64,000 nt of DNA from Streptomyces sp. NBC_00620 (GTDB taxonomy: Bacteria > Actinomycetota > Actinomycetes > Streptomycetales > Streptomycetaceae), in the NCBI RefSeq assembly GCF_026341825.1, contig NZ_JAPENY010000003.1, forward strand, positions 1,798,001 to 1,862,000. The letters are read 5' to 3'. Positions 17,422-26,032 of the stretch are shown here, in pieces. The notes beneath the pieces were generated by a model. The model was not told where the DNA came from and searched no databases. It worked only from the letters and a program-made list of their open reading frames with translations. The number at the start of each line of letters is the position of its first letter. Position 1 is the first letter of the stretch. A program made the translations under genes and the position numbers.

Positions 17422-18390
17422 TCAGACGGTACCGAGGGCCGTGCGCAGGGTGCTGATCGCCTGGGCGATCGCGGCCTCCGCGGCGTGGGTCTCGCGCAGG
17501 GCGTTGAGCATCACGAAGTCGTGGATGATGCCCTGGTACCGGACGGCGGTGACGGCTACGCCGGCCTCGCGGAGTTTGGCCGCGTAGGCCTCGCCCTCGT
17601 CGCGCAGGACGTCGGCCTCGCCGGTGATGACGAGCGCCGGGGGGAGCCCGGTGAGCTGCTCGGTGGTGGCGCGCAGCGGGGACGCGGTGATCTCGGCGCG
17701 CTGCTTCTCGTCGGTCGTGTACTGGTCCCAGAACCACTGCATGCCGTCGCGGCGCAGGAAGTAGCCAGTGGCGAACTGGTGGTAGGAAGCCGTGTCGAAG
17801 GTGGCGTCGGTGACCGGGTAGAAGAGCACCTGCTGTACGAGGGGGACGTCGCCGCGGTCCTTCGCCATCAGGGTCAGCGCCGCGGACATGTTGCCGCCGA
17901 CGGAGTCGCCGGCCACCGCGATACGGGAGGCGTCAAGGCCGTGGGACGCGCCCTCGGTGACGATCCACTGGGCCACGGTGTAGTTCTGCTCGATGGCGAC
18001 GGGGTAGCGGGCCTCGGGCGAGAGGTCGTACTCGGGGAAGACGACCGCGGCCTGTGCGCCGACCGCCAGTTCGCGCACCAGGCGGTCGTGGGTGTGGGCG
18101 TTGCCGAAGACCCAGCCCGCGCCATGGATGTAGATGATCACCGGGAGGGTGCCGGAGGCGCCGGCCGGGCGGACGATCCGCGCCCGCACCTGGCCGGTGG
18201 GTCCGCCGGGCACGGTGACCCACTCTTCGTCGACAGCGGGCTTGGCTATGTCGCCGGACTGCACCTCGTCGACGGCCTTGCGGCCCTCTGCCGGGGCCAG
18301 GTCGAACAGGTACGGCGGGTTCGCGGTCGCCTCGGCGAATGCCGCGGCGGCGGGCTCCAGGACGGCGCGGGGGGCAGTGGACTCGATCAT
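17422..18390 (-). CDS. HSL-family alpha/beta hydrolase (esterase/lipase)
   Basis: A 322-residue cytoplasmic esterase of the hormone-sensitive-lipase family. The oxyanion motif is HGAGWVFG (HGxGW rather than strict HGGG), the nucleophile Ser is in GDSVGGN, and the catalytic Asp and His are in EADVLRDEG and IIHDFVML. The ATG at 18390 follows GAGGAG. It is divergent from a MarR/OhrR-type regulator gene 186 bp away and is probably its target. The natural ester is unknown. Confidence 0.9.
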   Translation of the reverse strand: MIESTAPRAVLEPAAAAFAEATANPPYLFDLAPAEGRKAVDEVQSGDIAKPAVDEEWVTVPGGPTGQVRARIVRPAGASGTLPVIIYIHGAGWVFGNAHTHDRLVRELAVGAQAAVVFPEYDLSPEARYPVAIEQNYTVAQWIVTEGASHGLDASRIAVAGDSVGGNMSAALTLMAKDRGDVPLVQQVLFYPVTDATFDTASYHQFATGYFLRRDGMQWFWDQYTTDEKQRAEITASPLRATTEQLTGLPPALVITGEADVLRDEGEAYAAKLREAGVAVTAVRYQGIIHDFVMLNALRETHAAEAAIAQAISTLRTALGTV

Positions 18391-18490
18391 GACGATCTCC
18401 TCGGATCGGGTGCCGCGGACAGGCTCCGTCGGAGGTCTCGCCGTGGAGCCGCGGCACCGTTTGATAGTAAGCGCTCGATTAAGTCGTGCA

Positions 18491-18501
18491 CAACTCAGTT
18501 G
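18491..18501. promoter_or_regulatory. Short inverted repeat between esterase and MarR genes
   Basis: CAACT-C-AGTTG is a perfect 11-bp odd palindrome in the 186-bp divergent gap. It is a plausible MarR operator because such proteins bind short palindromes near their own promoter. A second candidate, GTAAGCGCT at 18467-18475, resembles the LacI-type sites elsewhere in the window. Confidence 0.4.
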
Positions 18502-18576
18502 GGATCGATACAGTCGAGAGGACTTGAACGGTAGAATGAGACTCGACATGTACAGGACGGGCACCAGGAGCCACAC

Positions 18577-19041
18577 GTGAACACGACCGGAGCCGAACCG
18601 ACGCAGGAGGGTTCGCTACTCCTGGACGACCAGCTCTGCTTCGCCCTCTACGCGGCCTCACGCGCGGTCACCGCCCGCTACCGGCCACTGCTGGACGAGC
18701 TGGGTCTCACCTATCCCCAGTACCTGGTGATGCTGGTGCTGTGGGAGCAGGACTCGATCTCCGTACGCGCCTTGGGCACCGCCCTGCAGTTGGAGTCCAG
18801 CACCCTTTCCCCCCTGCTCAAGCGCCTGGAGGCGAACGGTCTTATCCGCCGCGAGCGTCGCGCCGAGGACGAGCGTTCCGTCGCCCTGCACCTCACGGAA
18901 GCCGGCATCCGACTCCGGGAACGGGCAGGTACGGTCCCCCTCGCCATCGGCGACGCCATGGGGCTCTCCCCCGAGCAGGACGCCATGGCCAAGCAGCTTC
19001 TCCGCCTGCTCACCGCCAACGTCGGTCATGACCGTCCGTAA
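18577..19041 (+). CDS. MarR/OhrR-type repressor
   Basis: A 154-residue winged-helix regulator. The N-terminus has DDQLCFALYAASRA, with Cys21 in the exact place of the redox-sensing Cys of OhrR. The recognition helix is LESSTLSPLLKRLEANGLI, followed by the wing RRERRAEDERS. OhrR proteins lose DNA binding when organic peroxides oxidise this Cys. Here the neighbour is an esterase rather than an Ohr peroxiredoxin, so the signal and target may differ. It probably controls itself and the divergent esterase. Confidence 0.88.
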   Translation: MNTTGAEPTQEGSLLLDDQLCFALYAASRAVTARYRPLLDELGLTYPQYLVMLVLWEQDSISVRALGTALQLESSTLSPLLKRLEANGLIRRERRAEDERSVALHLTEAGIRLRERAGTVPLAIGDAMGLSPEQDAMAKQLLRLLTANVGHDRP

Positions 19042-19082
19042 ATGATTGGCCCGCTTCTTGGTTGAACGGGATGATCCGGCAC

Positions 19083-20642
19083 ATGTCTAAAACGCCCGAA
19101 TTCGAGTCTAAGCCCGAGCCTTCGACCTCGCCCTCGCTCGAAGTGCGCACGGCGGCCGGGGTAGTGCGCGGCAGCCGTGAAGCGGGGCTCGCGGTCTTCC
19201 GCGGCATCCCGTTCGCCGAGCCGCCGGTCGGCGCGCACCGCTTCGCCGCACCGCAGCCGTTACGGGGCTGGGACGGCGTACGCGATGCCGTGTCGTACGG
19301 ACCTCCGCCCCCGCAGGCCGGTGCGTTCGGCATGGACGCCCTGTCGCAGCACGCCGCGGACGACGGTGACTGGCTGACGGTCAACGTCTGGTCGCCGGAA
19401 CCGGCCCCGGACGCCGGACTTCCGGTGCTGGTGTGGATCCAGGGCGGCGCCTACGTGATCGGCACCTCCGGCCTCCCGGAGTACGACGGTTCCCGGCTGT
19501 CCCGGGAGGGCGGCGTCGTCGTCGTGACCTTCAACTACCGTCTGGGTATTGAGGGTTTCGCACAGATCGAAGGTGCGCCCGCCAACCGGGGCCTGCTCGA
19601 CCAGGTCGCCGCGTTGCGGTGGGTGCGCGACAACATCGGTGCGTTCGGCGGCGATCCGGACCGGGTCACGGTCTTCGGCGAGTCCGCGGGCGGAGGATCG
19701 GTCGCCGCGCTGCTGGCGATGCCGCGTGCGGCTGGGCTGTTCCGCCGGGCGGTCGCGCTGAGCGTGCCGGGCACGTTCTTCTCGCCGGAGCTCGCCGCCG
19801 ACATCGCCGCCGCCTGCGCCGCCGAGCTGGGGCTGCGGCCCACGGTGGCCGACCTGTCCGGCGTGACCCCGTCCGAGCTTCCCGCCGCCGGTGACGCGGT
19901 CACCGCCAAGGCAGCCCAGTGGGCGGACCGTTGGGGCCGGGCCGCGCAGCGATCCATCCTGTTCTCCCCGGTCGTCGACGGCGACGTCCTGCCGGTCACT
20001 CCTTGGCAGGCGCTGGCCGACGGCGCGGGCCGCGACATCGAACTCCTCGTCGGTCACACCCGCGAGGAGCAGCGGCTGTTCACCGCGATCGAAGGCATGC
20101 TCGGCGAGGTGACGGAGGAACAGGCGACGACCGCACTGCGGGCCTTCGCCCCCGGCCCGGACGGCGCCCGCCGCTACCGTGACGCCTTCCCGCTCGCGGG
20201 CCCCGACGAGCTGTACGAACTGGTCAACTCCGACTGGCTGTTCCGCATGCCGTCCCTCCACCTCGCCCAGGCGCAGACCGCGGCCGGCGGCCGTGCGCAC
20301 CTCTACGAACTGACCTGGCCCGCCCCGGGCATGGGCGGCGTCTTCGGCGCCTGCCACGGCCTGGACGTACCACTCGTCTTCGGCAACCTGAGCGACAGCC
20401 ACGCCGCCATGCTGATCGGCGAGACCCCCACCCCGGAAGCAGAAGCCCTGTCCGCCCACATCCGCAACGCATTGACAGCGTTCGCCACCCACGGCGACCC
20501 CGGCTGGCCCGCGTACGACCCCGCCCAACGCCTCGTACAGCTCTTCGACACACCCTCGACCGTCACCACCTACCCGGAGGAGGAGTCCCGCGTGCTGTGG
20601 CAGGACCATGTGTTCCCGGCGCTGCCACTGATCGGCCGGTGA
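19083..20642 (+). CDS. Carboxylesterase type B
   Basis: A 519-residue esterase. Motifs: FRGIPFAEPPVGAHRF near the start, FNYRLGIEGF, the nucleophile elbow FGESAGGGS, and the catalytic His in CHGLDVPLVFG. It lacks a signal peptide. I chose the ATG at 19083; ATG 19071 is an alternative, and neither has a strong ribosome site. It lies 40 bp after the MarR gene and 85 bp before the TetR gene, and may be controlled by either. A similar carboxylesterase lies at 47991-49571. Confidence 0.88.
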   Translation: MSKTPEFESKPEPSTSPSLEVRTAAGVVRGSREAGLAVFRGIPFAEPPVGAHRFAAPQPLRGWDGVRDAVSYGPPPPQAGAFGMDALSQHAADDGDWLTVNVWSPEPAPDAGLPVLVWIQGGAYVIGTSGLPEYDGSRLSREGGVVVVTFNYRLGIEGFAQIEGAPANRGLLDQVAALRWVRDNIGAFGGDPDRVTVFGESAGGGSVAALLAMPRAAGLFRRAVALSVPGTFFSPELAADIAAACAAELGLRPTVADLSGVTPSELPAAGDAVTAKAAQWADRWGRAAQRSILFSPVVDGDVLPVTPWQALADGAGRDIELLVGHTREEQRLFTAIEGMLGEVTEEQATTALRAFAPGPDGARRYRDAFPLAGPDELYELVNSDWLFRMPSLHLAQAQTAAGGRAHLYELTWPAPGMGGVFGACHGLDVPLVFGNLSDSHAAMLIGETPTPEAEALSAHIRNALTAFATHGDPGWPAYDPAQRLVQLFDTPSTVTTYPEEESRVLWQDHVFPALPLIGR

Positions 20643-20664
20643 CGGGCCGCATACACTGGCCTTT

Positions 20665-20706
20665 TGCCTAGAGCGTCTAGGCACAACAGCTGGAGTGCCT
20701 AGGCAC
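20665..20706. promoter_or_regulatory. Paired palindromes (probable TetR operator)
   Basis: TGCCTAGA-GCG-TCTAGGCA at 20665-20683 and GTGCCTAGGCAC at 20695-20706 share the half-site TGCCTAG/CTAGGCA. They lie 22-63 bp before the TetR start at 20728. This pattern fits a TetR-family protein repressing its own promoter. The second palindrome overlaps an alternative GTG start at 20695, which argues against that start. Confidence 0.8.
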
Positions 20707-20727
20707 AGCAGGCGGAGGCGGTCACCC

Positions 20728-21318
20728 ATGGCGCGTGTCGGGCTCACGGTCACCCGGCTCGTGGAGGCCGCTGCCGATCTCGCCGACGAGGTCGGGTTCG
20801 AGAACGTCACCGTGTCCGCGCTGGCGCGGCAGTTCGGGGTGAAGGACGCGAGTCTGTACTCGCACATCAGGAACGTGCAGGACCTGAGGGAGCGGATCGC
20901 GGTGCTCGCGGGCGGCGAGATGATCGACCGGATCGCGAGCGCCGTGGCCGGGCGAGCGGGCAAGGACGCGCTGGTCGCATTCGCGGGGGCCTACCGGGAG
21001 TACGCCTTGGAACGGCCCGGACGGTACCGCGCCACGCACACCCAGCTCGACCCCGCCTCCGCCATCGCCGAGGCCGACCTGTACCGCCGCACCGCCGAGG
21101 TCACGTACGGCATGCTCCGCGGGTACGGCCTCCCGGAGCCCGATCTCACCGATGCCGTCCGCCTGTTGCGCAGCACCTTCCACGGTTTCTGCAACCTGGA
21201 GGCCATCGGGGGCTTCGGCGACCCCAGGGACGTACAGGCCTCCTGGGAGCGGGCGTTGGACGTCCTGCACGTGGCGCTGGAGCACTGGCCCGCTAGGACT
21301 GGGGATCCGCGTCGCTGA
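20728..21318 (+). CDS. TetR-family regulator
   Basis: A 196-residue regulator. The N-terminal helix-turn-helix is VSALARQFGVKDASLYSHI, with the LY-H element usual in TetR. The C-terminal ligand domain is of the WHG type (TFHGFCNLEAIGGFG). The ATG at 20728 has GGAGG at a good distance. Its stop is inside the following convergent gene (26-bp overlap). The palindromes upstream suggest autoregulation; the carboxylesterase upstream is a possible target. Confidence 0.92.
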   Translation: MARVGLTVTRLVEAAADLADEVGFENVTVSALARQFGVKDASLYSHIRNVQDLRERIAVLAGGEMIDRIASAVAGRAGKDALVAFAGAYREYALERPGRYRATHTQLDPASAIAEADLYRRTAEVTYGMLRGYGLPEPDLTDAVRLLRSTFHGFCNLEAIGGFGDPRDVQASWERALDVLHVALEHWPARTGDPRR

Positions 21319-22069
21319 GCGCCTGCACCTCGGCGTACGTCGGGGTGACGCCCCGCGGTGATCGTCCGGCCCGGATGTCCGCGGCGGCGTCCAGAGCCGC
21401 GCCGAGCGCCCGCCGGTAGAGGAGGGAGCCGAGGCTGACCCTGCGCACGCCTAGGTCGCCGAGTTGGGCGACGGTGGGGCCGAGCGGTGAGTAGAGGATG
21501 TTGAGCGGCACGTCGAGGGTCTTCACCAGGTCGGTGATCCGGGCCGCGTCGCTCACGCCGGGGACGAACACGCCGTCGGCGCCCGCCTGTTGGTAGGCGT
21601 CGAGACGGCGGCACGTCTCGGTGTGGCCGCCGTCGCCGAGCCAGTACGTGTCGGTGCGGGCGTTGACGAACAGGTCCGGCGCGGCGGCCTTGACCGTCGA
21701 GATCTTCGCCGCGTGCAGCTGCGGGGAGCCGAGTCCGTCCTCCAAGTTGATGCCGACCGCGCCCGCTTCGGCCAGCTCGCACGCCAACTCGGCGACCTCG
21801 TCCGGGTCCTGGTGGAACCCGTCCTCGGCGTCGACCGACAGCAGGAAGGTGCCCCGGCCGAGCTGCCGTGCGAGCAGCAGCGTCACGTCCCTGGTCGCCG
21901 CCGTGCCGTCCGGCAGACCGGCGGCAGCGGCGACACCGAGGCTCGTGGTGCCGATCGCCGCGAAGCCCTGGGCGGCGAGGGCGGTCGCGGAGGCGTGGTC
22001 CCAGGCGTTGGGCAGCAGGAGGGGGGCGTCGGTGTGGTGGAGTGCGGAGAAGGCGGAGAAAGGGGTCAT
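21293..22069 (-). CDS. PEP mutase / isocitrate lyase family enzyme
   Basis: A 258-residue enzyme of the ICL/PEPM superfamily, which cleaves or rearranges C-C or C-P bonds in a TIM barrel. Motifs: LLLPNAWDHASA at the N-terminus, AIGTTSLGVAAAAGLPDG, SVDAEDGF with metal-binding Asp-Glu, GINLEDG and NARTDTYWLG. The short length and lack of the KKCGH loop of isocitrate lyase point to the oxaloacetase / PEPM-like group of unknown substrate. It starts in an ATGA overlap with the DinB-like gene. Confidence 0.86.
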   Translation of the reverse strand: MTPFSAFSALHHTDAPLLLPNAWDHASATALAAQGFAAIGTTSLGVAAAAGLPDGTAATRDVTLLLARQLGRGTFLLSVDAEDGFHQDPDEVAELACELAEAGAVGINLEDGLGSPQLHAAKISTVKAAAPDLFVNARTDTYWLGDGGHTETCRRLDAYQQAGADGVFVPGVSDAARITDLVKTLDVPLNILYSPLGPTVAQLGDLGVRRVSLGSLLYRRALGAALDAAADIRAGRSPRGVTPTYAEVQALSDADPQS

Positions 22070-22533
22070 GCGAGCTTCCCGACGGCATCGGCGTAGTACG
22101 TGGATCCCTTGAGGTGCAGGGCCAGTTCGCGGAAGCTCCAGCCCTCCCCCGGTGAGTTGTCGAGTTGCTCCTCGGTCAGCGCGCCGAGCCGGTTCGCCCA
22201 CATCCGGGCGAGGCGGGTGAGACGGCTGCGGGCCTCGTCGAGGTCCTCCTGCGTGAACGGCGCGAGGTCCGCCGCCGTCGTGCTCGCGGACGCGTGCCAG
22301 TGATCGGGCTGCGGCCGCTCGCCGACGAGGCGGGCCTCCAACTCGGCCAGGTGGTCCACCAGATGGTCGGCGACGCGACGGATCGCCTTGTGCGGGGTGT
22401 AGACGCGGTCGTCGACGTGGGTGGGCTCGCCGTCCCAGGCGGTCCAGGTGGCCGCCAGGTCGAGGACGTGGTCGACCATGGCGACGACGGCTTCGGCGGG
22501 ACTCTCCAGCGGTTCCTGCGCGGAATCGTTCAT
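22066..22533 (-). CDS. DinB-like four-helix protein
   Basis: A 155-residue helical protein with the DinB-type helix bundle. Possible metal ligands are His in HKAIRRVADHLVDH and His in ELALHLKG near the C-terminus. Such proteins include thiol-dependent and mycothiol-dependent enzymes. It is cytoplasmic. The stop overlaps the ATG of the PEPM-like gene, so the pair forms an operon. The function is not clear from sequence. Confidence 0.78.
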   Translation of the reverse strand: MNDSAQEPLESPAEAVVAMVDHVLDLAATWTAWDGEPTHVDDRVYTPHKAIRRVADHLVDHLAELEARLVGERPQPDHWHASASTTAADLAPFTQEDLDEARSRLTRLARMWANRLGALTEEQLDNSPGEGWSFRELALHLKGSTYYADAVGKLA

Positions 22534-22568
22534 GGCGGCAACGCTAGAGGCGGAACACTTCGGCGCCG

Positions 22569-22608
22569 GCCGAACCGTGCGCACAGCAGCCGAACCGTGC
22601 GCACAACA
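22569..22608. repeat. 20-bp tandem repeat with GTGCGCAC palindromes
   Basis: The unit GCCGAACCGTGCGCACAGCA occurs at 22569-22588 and, with one mismatch, at 22589-22608. Each copy contains the palindrome GTGCGCAC, so two palindromes are spaced exactly 20 bp (two helical turns) in the gap between divergent genes. This may be a binding site pair. A third partial copy CGCACAGCA follows near 22635. Confidence 0.75.
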
Positions 22609-22686
22609 AGCGCCCACTCGGCGCCCGCCGCCCCTTACGCACAGCAAGCGCGGCAACCTCCCGCCCGCCGGTGACAACTACCCCGC

Positions 22687-24270
22687 ATGACCAACGCAAG
22701 ACGCGCAGCATCCGACAGACGTACGACCACACACCGGCGCCGCCGCTCCGCCCGCAAGCCCGTCGTGGCCTCGCTCGCGGCCGTGACCCTGCTGGCCGGG
22801 GCGTGGTACGCGACGGCGGCGACCCTGGACCTGGGCGGCGAGGACGCCGGGGACGGCACCACCACGGCTGCCGAGGCATCCGCCACCGGCTCCACCGAGG
22901 CATCCCCCACCGCCACCGCGACGGGCACTGCCTCAGCGTCACCATCGCCCACGCCCACGGCCACCGCCACTCCCACGGCGACAGCGAAGGCCCCGGCGGC
23001 CGCCAAGGCCGCGACGGGCACCCTCGCCGTCACGAGCACCGCCGTGACCCTGAGCGCCAAGTTCGCTTACCTGTCGGCGGGTTACAACAACACCCGCGAG
23101 TGGACCCGCACCACGACCGCCGTCGCCCCCAACGGCACCCTGCGCGTCGCCTGGCCCGCCTCCGACGGCATCCACGTCACGCCGCTCACGGCGGCGGGCA
23201 AGCGGGCAGCGGCCGACACGGTCGTCAAGGGGGCCAAGGAGGTCGGCGGACTGGTCGCCCACAACGACGGCTTCGCCCTCCTCACCCGTGTCGCCGACAC
23301 GAACAAGTGGAAGGAGACGGCGGCGGCGCTCGTCCGCTACACGAACGGCAAGCAGACCTTCGCCACAAAGCTCACAGGCACCGCCTCGCACGACACCGCG
23401 CCCCTCCTCGACGGCCAACTCACCTGGAACGGCACGAAGTACGGCACGTACTTCGTCGTGCACGGCGCGGGCGGCTTCGCCGACGGCCACTTCGGCGACA
23501 AGCTCGCGTACGTCAGCGCCAAGGGCGCCAAGCTGAGCGGCGGTTGGGGATGGGGCTGCAGCCACAACGAGGGCATCGCGCTGCACGCCGAGCCGACCGG
23601 GGCGTTCACCTCGCTCTGCTTCGACGACTGGCGCTCGGGCCTGTTCGTCTCGACGGGCATCGGCGCACCCGACACCGCGCCGGCCGTGCAGCGCGAGCAG
23701 TGCTGGGCGGGCTACTGCGGCGGCACCTTCGCGGGCCGCACCGGCGAGCTGGTGAAGTCATCGACCGGCCGGTACGCCACCGCGTTCGGCTCCCGCGGCG
23801 CTGCCTCCGCCGCCAAGAACCCGGACGACGCGAGCGGCCGGGGCTGGACGGTCAAGCCGAAGACGACGACCCACCAGGTGGCCGTCGCCTTCCTCAAGAC
23901 CCGCAACACCCCCGCGGGCAAGCCCGTTTACCTCACCAACACCCCCGGCACCGAACACGTCAACGTCCACATAGCCCCGTACGGCAAGGACCGCCTCCTC
24001 GTCTCCTGGGAGACACTGAAGAACGCCAAGTGCGCGAGCGGCACCTGCACCGGGACCTTCACGGGCACCCACCTGCGTCTCATCGACTGGAACGGCAAGT
24101 TCCAGAGCGCGGACAAGGTCGTCACCGCCCGCATCACGGGCGACATCGCGATCCAGAAGGACGGCTCCCTGACCTGGGCCTACGCCCCGGTCACCCCGTC
24201 GTACGCGACGGCGCTCACAGGGGCGTCACCGACCACGACGACTCTGCGGATCGCCCGTCTGAAGCCTTGA
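22687..24270 (+). CDS. Membrane-anchored or secreted protein of unknown function
   Basis: A 527-residue protein. The first 27 residues are very basic, followed by one hydrophobic segment (VVASLAAVTLLAGAWYATAA) that is an anchor or signal. Residues ~60-100 are Ser/Thr/Pro/Ala-rich. The rest (~120-527) is a beta-rich domain with Cys pairs (CWAGYC, CASGTC) probably disulfide-bonded outside the cell. Short repeats such as LVKSSTGRYATAFGSRGAAS suggest a propeller-like fold. Not recognised as an enzyme. Its 3' end overlaps the DUF2264 gene by 56 bases, tail to tail. Confidence 0.75.
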   Translation: MTNARRAASDRRTTTHRRRRSARKPVVASLAAVTLLAGAWYATAATLDLGGEDAGDGTTTAAEASATGSTEASPTATATGTASASPSPTPTATATPTATAKAPAAAKAATGTLAVTSTAVTLSAKFAYLSAGYNNTREWTRTTTAVAPNGTLRVAWPASDGIHVTPLTAAGKRAAADTVVKGAKEVGGLVAHNDGFALLTRVADTNKWKETAAALVRYTNGKQTFATKLTGTASHDTAPLLDGQLTWNGTKYGTYFVVHGAGGFADGHFGDKLAYVSAKGAKLSGGWGWGCSHNEGIALHAEPTGAFTSLCFDDWRSGLFVSTGIGAPDTAPAVQREQCWAGYCGGTFAGRTGELVKSSTGRYATAFGSRGAASAAKNPDDASGRGWTVKPKTTTHQVAVAFLKTRNTPAGKPVYLTNTPGTEHVNVHIAPYGKDRLLVSWETLKNAKCASGTCTGTFTGTHLRLIDWNGKFQSADKVVTARITGDIAIQKDGSLTWAYAPVTPSYATALTGASPTTTTLRIARLKP

Positions 24271-25945
24271 ACCGGAACCGCGCGGGCGGCCCCGAAGCCC
24301 AGGTCACGCACACCTCGTACGCCCCCTCCACCTCCACGGACACCAGCTCCGTGAGGGGCAGGGGGTCCGGTTCGGCGGTGAGGCGGGCGAGGGAGACGAA
24401 CAAGGTGGCCTCGGCGTCGGTCGTGGTCAAGGGGCCGTGCACGGAGGTGATTTCGGCGTGCAGGCCGTCGCCGGGCGCCCATCCTGTGACGCATACCGGC
24501 GTCCCGGGCGCCGCCCCCACCACCAGATGGGCCCGCACCTCCACCGCGCCCCGGGCGACCACAAGGCTGGTGACCCGGATCCCCTCCGTCACCGTGTGGC
24601 GGGACGCCGCCCAGCCCTCTCCCGTACCCAGCGGCACGATGTCCGTACGGCTCGCGTAGTCGCCGACGATCACGCTGTTGTCGTACGACGGCGAGGGCTC
24701 CGTCGCCGTCGAGTAGGCGAGCCGGGTGTAGTACGGGTCGTAGCGGACGTCCTCGCTGCCGTGGTTGTGGAGGCGGACCAGGCCGTCCGAAGTGGTCGAC
24801 TGGAGGAGCCAGTTGGGCGGGGCGACCGGGGTGACCGCGTCGGTGCGGTCGGTGGGGCCGGGTTTCTCTGGCGCCGTCCATACCTCGTGGTCCGGCGGGA
24901 GGAGGAGGCCGAGGAAGCCCTTGCTCGCCCAGTACGGGGAGGCGGGGCCCGAATAGGCTTGCAGGAGTGCCTCGTTGGGGCCGTGCCAGCCGAGGGTGAG
25001 GAGGCCCCGGTCGTCCACGGCGCCGTGGTCGAGGAAGTGGCGCAGGGCGCCGGCGGCCAGGCGTCGGGTCTCGCCCGGGGAGAGGGGTGTACGGCCCGTG
25101 AGGGCGCCGAGCCACAGGGGTGCGGTGGTCGCGAAGCGGTAGGTGAGGGAGCGGCCCTGGTGCATCGGGGCACCGTCGGTGCCGAACAGGCGGGCGTAGT
25201 CCTCCAGATGGCGTGACAGCCTGCCGCCGTACAGGCCAAGGAGGCGGGAGTCGTCGCCCAGCCACGCGTGCAGCACCGGATAGAGGTGCATCGCCCAGCC
25301 GTTGTAGTAGTCGAACTTGCGGCCGTCGCCGTCGGTGTACCAGCCGTCGCCGACGTACCACTGCTCGATACGGTCCAGGCCCCGGTCGATCGCGGCACGC
25401 GAGGCATCCGGCTCGTAGCCGATCTCCTGGAGGAAACCGCCGACCGTGACCGGGAACAACTCCCAGTTGCAGGGCCAGGGTTCGGCCGTCAGAGCATCGC
25501 CGAGCCAGGCCGCGGCCCGCTGCCGTACGCCGTCGTCGAGACGGTCCCACAACAGCGGCCGGGTCAGGCGCAGTGCGAGGGCGATCGACGCGGCCTCGAC
25601 GAGGGGCTGACCGCGGTCCTCAATTCGGGGCCAGATTCCGGAGGTTCCGGCGGCGAGGCCGTCCGCGTACCGCTCCAGGGCCTTCTCGTCCCGGCGGAAG
25701 GCGGCGAGGAGGAGCGTGCGCGCGTAGCCCTCCAGGCCGTCGGAGAGCCGGCCCGAGGCGCTCGTGTGCTCTCCGGGGAGGTGGTACAGGGCGCCGCCCT
25801 CGGTGGCGTACGGCTCGACCGCGGCGAGGAGGGAATCAGCTGCCGCCTCCCAATGGGCGCGCGTGTAGCCGGTGTACGGGCTGAGGATGCGGTCCTCAGG
25901 AACCTCAGAAACCTCAGGCACCTGAGGTTGCAGGTGGGCAGGCAT
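24215..25945 (-). CDS. DUF2264 protein, polysaccharide-locus member
   Basis: A 576-residue protein of the DUF2264 family, an (alpha/alpha) barrel type seen in bacterial pectin or rhamnogalacturonan loci. Conserved parts: WPRIEDRGQPLVEAASIALALRLTRP, PCNWELFPVTVGGFLQEIG, DGWYTDGDGRKFDYYNGWAMHLYP and a C-terminal beta-sandwich. There is no signal peptide, so it likely works in the cytoplasm on oligosaccharides. The ATG at 25945 follows GAGGGAG. It is downstream of the acetylesterase gene in the same direction (87 bp apart). Reaction not established for this family to my knowledge. Confidence 0.82.
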   Translation of the reverse strand: MPAHLQPQVPEVSEVPEDRILSPYTGYTRAHWEAAADSLLAAVEPYATEGGALYHLPGEHTSASGRLSDGLEGYARTLLLAAFRRDEKALERYADGLAAGTSGIWPRIEDRGQPLVEAASIALALRLTRPLLWDRLDDGVRQRAAAWLGDALTAEPWPCNWELFPVTVGGFLQEIGYEPDASRAAIDRGLDRIEQWYVGDGWYTDGDGRKFDYYNGWAMHLYPVLHAWLGDDSRLLGLYGGRLSRHLEDYARLFGTDGAPMHQGRSLTYRFATTAPLWLGALTGRTPLSPGETRRLAAGALRHFLDHGAVDDRGLLTLGWHGPNEALLQAYSGPASPYWASKGFLGLLLPPDHEVWTAPEKPGPTDRTDAVTPVAPPNWLLQSTTSDGLVRLHNHGSEDVRYDPYYTRLAYSTATEPSPSYDNSVIVGDYASRTDIVPLGTGEGWAASRHTVTEGIRVTSLVVARGAVEVRAHLVVGAAPGTPVCVTGWAPGDGLHAEITSVHGPLTTTDAEATLFVSLARLTAEPDPLPLTELVSVEVEGAYEVCVTWASGPPARFRFKASDGRSAESSWSVTPL

Positions 25946-26032
25946 CGGGCGGGACTCCCTCACGAGACGGGCCGGTCGCGGGATGGCGGGATACCTGGGG
26001 CGCCCCGGTTCCGGACGGGACGCCCCAGGAGC

